Below, one piece after another: positions 1 to 5,239 of a stretch of DNA of 5,239 bases. Source of the stretch: CAJBLF01 sp964463255 (lineage in GTDB: Bacteria > Patescibacteriota > Gracilibacteria > Absconditabacterales > Absconditicoccaceae); NCBI GenBank assembly GCA_964463255.1, contig CAYXBC010000062.1, positions 1 to 5,239 on the forward strand, read 5' to 3'. A program made the position numbers and the translations under genes. The number at the start of each line of letters is the position of its first letter. The stretch's first letter is position 1. The notes under the pieces were generated by a model. That model was not told the origin of the DNA, searched no databases, and saw nothing but the letters and a program-made list of their open reading frames with translations.

Positions 1-780
1 CATGTAAACAATAGATATCTCCTTGCATGATTTTTTTCTCAATTTGATGAAAAAGTTATACCACAACTCTATAACTTGCTTGATAAATATTATAAAATGT
101 GATTTGATGTCTTTCAAAAAGAACTTGCAGAATTGGTTTCTGATACTGATGTAAAAAAAATAGTTGCTTTTGTGCAATGTAATTTCGAGAGGCTAGATCC
201 TAATCTCGTAGACAATGATCTCTATCGCAGATGATACCAAGAATTACAAGAAGTACTTCGTTTTGTCGATGGGCTTAATCAAGAAAAAAAATATACTATC
301 ATCTGGGATCCTTATATTATTAGGGGTTTAGATTACTATACAGGTACGGTATATGAAACATTTTTTGATGATGATATTTCTTTAGGAAGTATTAGTTCTG
401 GAGGAAGATATGAAAATCTTACTTGATATATCAATCCCAAAAAAAGTAATTATTCTGGAGTAGGATGAAGTATTTGACTTTCAAGAATGGTCTATCTGAT
501 CTTAGAAACTATGAAACCTGAACATACAACTCAAACTGAATATTTATTCGTACATTTTCCTGAAACTATACAAGATATCCTTATGCTTGCAAATGTTTTC
601 ATTAATGAAGGTAAGAATGTAGAAGTCTATCCATCTGCTGAAAAATTAGGAAAACAATTTGCTTATGCAGATAAAAAATGAATTCCTCAAGTTGTTATTT
701 TCGGTGAAGGTGAGAGAGATTTGAAGAGATATAAAATCAAGAATATGAAGACTGGCGAAGAACAAGAGATAGCTTGGTAA
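1..780 (+). CDS. hisS: Histidyl-tRNA synthetase, C-terminal 259 residues (5' end outside window)
   Basis: This class II synthetase charges tRNA-His with histidine in the cytoplasm. The visible 259 residues are the later catalytic core and the C-terminal anticodon-binding domain; the family is usually about 420 residues, so roughly 160 are missing upstream. Seen in the fragment: the histidine-binding signature RGLDYYTGTVYE (fragment residues 108-119), SGGRYENL (133-140), and motif 3 as GVGGSIGLSRM (153-163). An alpha/beta HGTP-type anticodon-binding domain follows from about residue 175. Seven in-frame TGA codons (28, 100, 232, 424, 466, 475, 679) must be read as Gly. Those at 466 and 475 fall inside motif 3, which strongly supports the recoding. 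TGA makes up 7 of about 20 glycine codons, and the gene stops at TAA (778-780). No terminator follows, so transcription may continue into the glycosyltransferase gene 86 bases downstream. Confidence 0.96.
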
Positions 781-866
781 TATTGTTGTATTTTTCTTAA
801 TTGCTTGATTTCTCCTGTTAAGTACATATAAGTTGTTACCTGTTTTTTTAGCTTCTGAGTGTACAT

Positions 867-1985
867 ATGTCATTACTTCAGTTCATCATTATTGTCGCTG
901 CTGTCGTATTCATTTTGTTCTGATTAGACCTCTACAAACGCAAAAAAATGAATATTCTTCATTTCTTCGTTTTTTTTGTCGGTGGCGGTATGATTGTCAT
1001 GTTTGCTTTCAACCAGACGCTTCTTAATCAATTCGGTAAATTCTTCGGCTTGGCTAGGGGCGCTGATTTGTTGGTATATATATCGCTCATCCTCTTATTC
1101 TACTTCTATATTGATATCCTCAATAAACATACCAAAGATAAATTTCAATTGACTAGACTTATTTCTCAGATTGCTATCAACCAATGATATAAAGATAATA
1201 AGGAACAAATCGCTCATCGACATAATATTGACAGAAAAGATGATTTTGTATTCAATATTAGGGTTTATAATGAAGAACAGGCTGTTGGCTCGGTAATCGA
1301 TGAAATACTAGCTGCGTGATTCAGAAAATTAGTCCTTATCAATGATGGCTCGAGTGACAATACCTTACACGTTCTTCAAAGCAAAAAACAACAATATCCT
1401 GATGCTATTATCATAATTCTCGACCATACTATCAATAGATGAGGTGGTGCTGCTAATCAGACCTGATATAATTTCATTAAGCACTATGGTGACGAGCTCA
1501 AAATCAAACGGTTTGTTGGTTTCGATTCTGATGGTCAGATGGATGTCAAAGATATGGAGACTTTTATGAAACATATTAGTACTGATGAATCTTTGTGATT
1601 GGACCTTGAAAATAAAAAGCCTGATTTGTATCTCTGATCGAGATTTCTAGAGTGAAGCAAAGTGGAGAATATGCCATGAATTAAGAAAGTGATCCTTTGG
1701 ATAGCAAAGTTAGTGACCAAAATTTTCTATTGAGCTGATGTCTCGGATCCTCATAGCTGATATAGGGTGATTTCGCTTCCTACATTGAGGAAGTTTGTCA
1801 TTACTTCTGATGGTATGCATTACGCTAACGAAGTGAATGAACAGATAAAAAGGCATCATATGAAATATAGGGAAGTGCCTGTCCATATAAAGTATACAGA
1901 ATATAGTATCCAGAAATGACAGAAGAATTCGAATAGTATCAAGTTGGCAGGAGAGATGATTTATAAGAAGATTTTTTTCAGGTAA
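867..1985 (+). CDS. Membrane-anchored family 2 glycosyltransferase with fused DUF2304-like N-terminal domain
   Basis: A 372-residue protein under code 25. The first ~107 residues carry three hydrophobic segments (about 2-20, 30-48, 66-85) followed by QLTRLISQIAI, resembling the small membrane proteins of family DUF2304 often encoded beside glycosyltransferases. The rest is a GT2 domain of the dolichyl/undecaprenyl-phosphate sugar transferase kind: YNEE (134-137), nucleotide-sugar motif DGSSDNT (160-166), metal-binding DSDGQ (220-224), GSRFLEGS (257-264) and DPHSGYR (294-300). It probably moves a sugar from a nucleotide donor to a lipid carrier or envelope glycan at the inner membrane face; the substrate cannot be inferred. 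Twelve TGA codons are read as Gly, including those in RGGGAANQTG, GSRF and SGYR. The start is the first ATG after an in-frame TAG at 849; its Shine-Dalgarno is weak. A poor promoter-like pair lies upstream (TTGCTT at 801, TACATA at 823). Stop is TAA. Confidence 0.88.
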
Positions 1986-2037
1986 CTATTTATGGGCATT
2001 ATATTATTTATTATTTATTTTTTACTTTTTCATTATT

Positions 2038-2042
2038 AGAGG
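2038..2042 (+). promoter_or_regulatory. Shine-Dalgarno-like AGAGG with very short spacing before serS
   Basis: AGAGG ends only two bases before the serS ATG, whereas the usual gap is about 5-9. The ATG is still preferred because the protein opens with the typical SerRS N-terminus (MIDLKKVRDDVEGYKK) and the next in-frame ATG is 46 codons inside the gene. The site may be suboptimal, or not used as a ribosome binding site at all; other starts in this window also lack a strong one. Confidence 0.4.
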
Positions 2043-2044
2043 TT

Positions 2045-3286
2045 ATGATTGATCTAAAAAAAGTTCGTGATGATGTCGAGGGATATAAAAAAATCTGTCA
2101 GTATAAAGGTAAAAAGATTGATGTAGATGGAGTCCTTGTACAAGATGACCAAAGAAAAGAGTTCCAGCAAAAAATCGATGCTATGAAATTCCAACAGAAA
2201 GAACTTGCTTCCAAAAAAGATTATGAAGGTGCTAAGGCTTTGAAATCAGATATTCAAGCATTGGAAGAACAGTATGCAAGCATTGTGGCTGATCTTGATA
2301 AAGTTTTATTGACTATGCCTAATACAGCACTTTATTCTGGTGTGCCTATCGGAAAAGATGAAACGGAAAATGTTGTGGTCAAAACATATGGGGAAATACC
2401 TCATTTCGATTTCGAAATTAAAGATCATCTGACTATTATGAAACAATATGATATGGTAGATGTGGAAAGAGGTGTTAAATTGGCTTGAGCTCGTAGCTAT
2501 TTTCTCAAAGGTGATGGTATGCTTCTTGAACAAGCTGTACTTCAGTATACTTTGAAAAAACTTGTAAAGAAATGATTTACTCCTATGAATGTACCTAATA
2601 TCGTTAATCCTGAGTGTCTTGTCTGAACTGGATATTTTCCTGGTGGAGAAGAAGACGCTTATCGATTAGAAAGAGATAATCAACGATTGATCTGAACTTC
2701 TGAGATACCTGTCACTGCATATCATATGGATGAAATCTTGGATGAGAAAGATTTGCCTAAGAAATATTGCTGATATTCTGCCTGTTATCGCAGAGAGGCA
2801 TGAAGCTATGGAAAAGATACGGCTGGTCTTTATAGGGTCCATCAATTTATGAAGGTAGAACAGGTGGTAATCCTTCCTGAAAATGAAAAGATGTCTAATG
2901 AATATCATCAGCAGATATTACAAAATTCCATGGATGTCCTTGATGACCTCAAAATCCCTTATCGTGTACTTCAGCTTTGTAGCTGAGACCTTGCTATAGG
3001 AAAGTATAATTCCCATGACTTGGAATGCTGGATGCCTTCTCGCAATGCTTATGGTGAAACACATTCTGTGACCTCTTTCTTAGATTTCCAGGCTCGTAGG
3101 CTTAATCTTCGTTATCGTGATAGTGAAGGAAAAATAAAGTATTGTTATACTATGAATAATACTGCTATCGCAACTCCAAGAATTCTTATTGCTATCACAG
3201 AAAATAATCAGCAAGCCGATGGAACCATTAAGATTCCTGCAATATTGGTTCCTTACATGGAAAAAACTGTAATTACGTTAAAATAA
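2045..3286 (+). CDS. serS: Seryl-tRNA synthetase, complete (copy 1)
   Basis: This class II synthetase activates serine and charges tRNA-Ser. At 413 residues it is close to the usual bacterial length of about 425. Residues 1-~105 form the tRNA-binding domain, with a Lys/Gln/Glu-rich coiled-coil arm (about 33-95). The catalytic domain shows TSE of the TxE serine-binding motif (218-220), motif 2 RREAGSYGKDTAGLYRVHQF (from 249), and motif 3 with NNTAIATPR (371-379) and ENNQQADG. Seven TGA codons (2486, 2573, 2624, 2693, 2771, 2801, 2984) are read as Gly, 7 of 26 glycine codons; 2801 encodes the conserved glycine of motif 2. Stop is TAA, followed by a strong terminator. The gene lies 59 bases after the glycosyltransferase gene and may be in its operon. 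A close paralogue lies inverted at 4223-5239. Confidence 0.97.
2267..3238 (+). repeat. Left arm of diverged inverted repeat (serS copy 1)
   Basis: This 972-base part of serS copy 1 aligns codon for codon with the reverse strand of 4268-5239. The arm may extend further, because the window ends within the right arm. In a 51-codon sample (3002-3154) the copies differ at 19 codons, all synonymous. Confidence 0.93.
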
Positions 3287-3306
3287 ATATGTACTTATCT
3301 TCTTCA

Positions 3307-3336
3307 AAGCTTAGTCTCGTGACTAGGCTTTTTTTT
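3307..3336 (+). terminator. Intrinsic terminator of serS copy 1
   Basis: AAGCTTAGTC (3307-3316) and GACTAGGCTT (3321-3330) form a 10-pair stem with one G-U wobble and a TCGT loop, followed by an uninterrupted T run ending at 3336. It lies 20 bases after the serS stop codon and closes the hisS-glycosyltransferase-serS transcript. Confidence 0.93.
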
Positions 3337-3394
3337 ATATAAGAAACAAAAGTCATTTGTAATTGAAAGTATTGAGAAAATCTTTATATGTTAC

Positions 3395-3417
3395 TTGCAG
3401 TATTTTTGTCTTATAAA
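3395..3417 (+). promoter_or_regulatory. Possible promoter of tRNA-Cys
   Basis: TATAAA (3412-3417) is a fair -10 element placed about ten bases before the mature tRNA 5' end, so the precursor leader would be only a few bases. No -35 is well spaced: TTGCAG (3395-3400) is too close at 11 bases, and TTACTT (3391-3396) gives 15. In DNA this AT-rich the -10 match alone is weak evidence, but a terminator upstream means the tRNA needs its own start. Confidence 0.3.
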
Positions 3418-3427
3418 AAAAATATAT

Positions 3428-3501
3428 GGCACCTTGCTAGAGTGGTCCAATAGACGGGTCTGCAAAACCTTGGTTCGCCGGTTCAAATCCGGCAGGTGCC
3501 T
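3428..3501 (+). tRNA. tRNA-Cys (anticodon GCA)
   Basis: A 74-base cloverleaf. The acceptor stem GGCACCT/AGGTGCC (3428-3434, 3494-3500) pairs fully. There is a short D arm (CTA/TAG), anticodon loop CTGCAAA with GCA at 3462-3464, a five-base variable loop, T stem GCCGG/CCGGC and T loop TTCAAAT. The discriminator base is U73 (3501), the main identity element for cysteinyl-tRNA synthetase, which agrees with the anticodon. The lowest anticodon-stem pair, 27-43, is a C/U mismatch and 28-42 is G-U, so that stem is weak. The 3' CCA is not encoded (TAAT follows) and must be added by the CCA enzyme. GCA reads UGU and UGC, not UGA, so this is not the tRNA that decodes UGA as glycine. Confidence 0.96.
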
Positions 3502-3547
3502 AATATCTCTAGCTTAAACCAAGCGATAAACAACAAGTTCCGTCGCA

Positions 3548-3580
3548 ACAAAAATCCTTCTCAAGAGGATTTTTTGTTTT
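3548..3580 (+). terminator. Intrinsic terminator downstream of tRNA-Cys
   Basis: AAAAATCCT (3550-3558) and AGGATTTTT (3566-3574) pair perfectly around a seven-base loop. With a one-base bulge the stem extends through ACA/TGT. A T-rich tract, broken by one G, ends at 3580. It lies about 47 bases after the tRNA. On the minus strand the same hairpin is followed by only a short T run, so it may also slow transcription arriving from the inverted serS copy. Confidence 0.8.
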
Positions 3581-3596
3581 AAAAAAAAACAGCATA

Positions 3597-3626
3597 TTGA
3601 CTTTATTAAACAAATATATAAATAAT
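3597..3626 (+). promoter_or_regulatory. Candidate sigma-70-type promoter for the unknown 188-residue gene
   Basis: TTGACT (3597-3602) matches the -35 consensus at five of six bases. AATAAT (3621-3626) lies 18 bases downstream as the best -10 match; an overlapping TATAAA at 3617 gives 14. Transcription would start near 3633, giving a leader of about 18 bases with no Shine-Dalgarno before the ATG at 3651. Its position just after a terminator supports a separate transcription unit. The AT-rich setting makes chance matches likely. Confidence 0.45.
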
Positions 3627-3650
3627 ACACATTTATTTAATTATATCTCT

Positions 3651-4217
3651 ATGACAGAAAACATTGGTGATTCTGATAGTTGTTATCTTGAACACATATG
3701 ACGTAAAGAAATATTTGTTAAAGAATATAAGAAAGATTATATAAATAAAACAATATTAGAAATATATCACACCTTACATCATTATATGTATACAAAAAAG
3801 AAAGAGGTATATTTTGGTGATATAAGTATTGATGGGAGAAAAATTGATATACGAAGCATTGAAATACTCGATCTAGATCCTCAATGAATATACGAAACAA
3901 AAAACATAGAAACAAAAGAGACTATGTTAATAACAAATCCTACCTATGTTCCATGAAAAACATTAAATGAATATGAAGATCAATTAGGAAAAGAAAGAAC
4001 ATGGGCTATATGTGAAGCAATAACAAGATATATAGAAATAATTAGCAACATAAAATTTACGGATATGTATTGAGTCACACCAATAAACGTCAAAGTTAAG
4101 ATTAGGGGCAATATTGCAAACTTAATAGTAACTGATATGAGTTGTAGTATAAAAAAATTTTTTTATAGCTGAAAAAATGCTGTTATATTAGATAAATTAT
4201 TTAACATAAATAATTAA
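3651..4217 (+). CDS. Unrecognised 188-residue protein, possibly accessory
   Basis: I do not recognise this family. The 188-residue frame opens only if five TGA codons (3699, 3885, 3954, 4071, 4170) are read as Gly, giving TGA at 5 of 10 glycines, and it ends at TAA. The protein is soluble-looking, rich in Lys, Ile, Glu and Tyr, with no signal peptide or membrane segment. The motif order is loosely reminiscent of a degenerate kinase-like fold: IFVKEYKK (21-28), ITNPTYVPGKTL as a hinge-like strand (94-105), helix-rich 106-134, then GVTPINVKV (141-149) and NLIVTD (157-162). The expected catalytic Asp before the Asn is absent, so this is inference only. ATA supplies about 21 of 28 Ile codons, against about 6 of 27 in the neighbouring serS, suggesting a different origin or low expression. 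No Shine-Dalgarno precedes the ATG. It sits between tRNA-Cys and the inverted serS, five bases from the latter's stop. Confidence 0.75.
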
Positions 4218-4222
4218 TATAG

Positions 4223-5239
4223 TTATTTTCAAATAAATTTTTTGCCCATATACGAGACTAAAACATCAGGGATCTTGATGGTTCCATCAGCTTGTTGGTT
4301 ATTTTCTATGAGAGCAATAAGAATCCTTGGCGTAGCGATAGCAGTATTGTTCATGGTATAACAATATTTTATTTTTCCTTCACTATCACGATAACGAAGG
4401 TTCAACCTACGTGCTTGGAAGTCAAGAAATGAAGTAACAGAATGCGTTTCTCCATACGCATTACGTGAAGGCATCCAGCATTCCAAATCATGGGAATTAT
4501 ATTTTCCTATAGCAAGATCTCAACTACACAGTTGCAATACACGATATGGAATTTTGAGATCATCAAGAATATCCATAGCATTTTGTAGTATTTGCTGATG
4601 ATATTCATTAGACATCTTTTCATTTTCTGGCAAGATGACAACCTGTTCTACTTTCATAAATTGATGGACTCTATACAATCCTGCCGTATCTTTTCCGTAC
4701 GTACCAGCCTCTCTACGATAACATGCAGAATATCAACAATATTTTTTCGGCAAGTCTTTTTCATCCAAAACTTCATCCATATGATAAGCTGTCACGGGTA
4801 TTTCAGATGTTCAAATTAATCGTTGATTATCTCTTTCCAATCGATAGGCATCTTCTTCACCACCAGGAAAATATCAAGTACCAACTAAGCATTCAGGATT
4901 AACAATGTTGGGGACATTCATAGGAGTAAATCATTTTGCTACAAGTTTTTTCAAGGTATACTGGAGTACTGCCTGTTCGAGCAACATACCATCACCCTTG
5001 AGAAAATAACTACGGGCTCAAGCTAGTTTTACTCCTCTTTCCACATCTACCATATCATACTGTTTCATAAGCGTCATATGATCTTTAGGTTCAAAACCAA
5101 ATGTTGGAACTTTACCAAATAGTTTGACCACCACATTTTCAGTTTCATTAGTACCGATAGGAACACTAGAATGTAAAGCAGTATTTGGCATAGTTAACAA
5201 ATCCTTATTAAGTTCAGCAACTATTGCTTCATACTGGGA
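4223..5239 (-). CDS. serS: Seryl-tRNA synthetase, second copy (N-terminal ~74 residues outside window)
   Basis: This is a second SerRS on the opposite strand, 338 residues visible. It aligns without gaps to copy 1 from that copy's residue 75. Over 324 residues about 26 differ: 19 in the first 57 (end of the coiled-coil arm and linker) and 7 in the next 267. TSE, motif 2 (RREAGTYGKDTAGLYRVHQF) and motif 3 (NNTAIATPR) are intact, so it should be active. Seven TGA codons are read as Gly (5018, 4931, 4874, 4811, 4733, 4520, 4229, plus-strand left ends). Five match TGA in copy 1; the others include positions where copy 1 uses GGN. The last TGA is the third codon from the end: code 25 adds Gly-Lys before TAA, and the tail (MGKKFIGK) diverges from copy 1. 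It converges on the unknown gene with no terminator between them. Confidence 0.95.
4268..5239 (-). repeat. Right arm of diverged inverted repeat (serS copy 2)
   Basis: This is the 972-base counterpart of 2267-3238 in opposite orientation, with no insertions or deletions between the two. The arms enclose about 1 kb holding the serS terminator, tRNA-Cys, its terminator and the unknown gene. No transposase or insertion-sequence ends are seen, so the repeat is a gene duplication and not a mobile element. Confidence 0.93.

Noticed and set aside
646..873. Minus-strand open frame across the hisS end and the following gap
   Set aside because: It is antisense to a clear hisS coding region, has a low-complexity AT-driven composition and no recognisable product.
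1992..2039. 15-codon hydrophobic open frame between the glycosyltransferase gene and serS
   Set aside because: It is AT-rich intergenic sequence; the hydrophobic codons follow from T-richness and there is no ribosome binding site.
3428..3650. tRNA-Cys 3' end as an integration site for a mobile element
   Set aside because: No second copy of the tRNA 3' end, and no integrase or other mobile gene, is seen in the window.
3718..3915. Minus-strand open frame within the unknown gene
   Set aside because: It is an antisense shadow rich in Phe, Leu and Tyr; the plus-strand frame is longer, has a promoter-like sequence and ends at TAA.
4148..4167. Perfect 20-base palindrome of A and T near the end of the unknown gene
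   Set aside because: It contains no G or C, lies inside codons for a Lys-Lys-Phe-Phe stretch, and is expected by chance in such AT-rich coding DNA; it is not a convincing terminator.
4592..4819. Open frame on the plus strand, with a similar one at 2666-2908 on the minus strand
   Set aside because: Both are antisense shadows of the same part of the two serS copies; their similarity to each other only reflects the duplication.
1..5239. Genes broken by many TGA stops, as if a string of pseudogenes
   Set aside because: There are no frameshifts, the TGA codons fall on conserved glycines, and all frames end cleanly at TAA. Recoding explains everything.
2045..5239. Inverted serS pair as an assembly artefact
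   Set aside because: The copies differ at many silent sites and in their C-terminal tails, which a misassembled duplicate of one gene would not show.

Overview
The window comes from a bacterium that reads UGA as glycine (translation table 25), which points to the Patescibacteria/CPR groups Absconditabacteria (SR1) or Gracilibacteria; the sequence does not decide between them. All five protein genes are broken by in-frame TGA (38 in total) under the standard code. They become intact when TGA is read as Gly, and many of these codons sit at invariant glycines such as the SerRS motif-2 glycine. All five genes stop at TAA; none uses TGA or TAG.

Layout: 1-780 (+) is the 3' part of hisS (histidyl-tRNA synthetase). 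867-1985 (+) is a membrane-anchored family 2 glycosyltransferase with a fused DUF2304-like N-terminal membrane domain. 2045-3286 (+) is a complete serS (seryl-tRNA synthetase), followed by an intrinsic terminator. These three genes lie in one direction with gaps of 86 and 59 bases and no internal terminator seen, so they may be co-transcribed. 3428-3501 (+) is tRNA-Cys(GCA) with its own downstream terminator. 3651-4217 (+) encodes an unrecognised 188-residue protein with a different codon bias. 4223-5239 (-) is a second serS copy that runs off the window, convergent with the unknown gene and only five bases from it.

The most notable feature is the inverted pair of serS genes around a tRNA-Cys plus unknown-gene segment. 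The two proteins align without gaps over 324 residues at about 92% identity. The last 267 aligned residues differ at only 7 positions, although more than a third of codons in a sampled stretch differ synonymously. Both copies therefore look selected and functional, and they are not a recent or artefactual duplication. At three homologous glycine positions one copy uses TGA and the other GGN, which is evidence from inside the window for UGA = Gly.

The window is mainly translation machinery (two synthetase types and a tRNA), with one envelope glycosylation gene and one possible accessory gene. No mobile element, CRISPR array or phage gene was seen.
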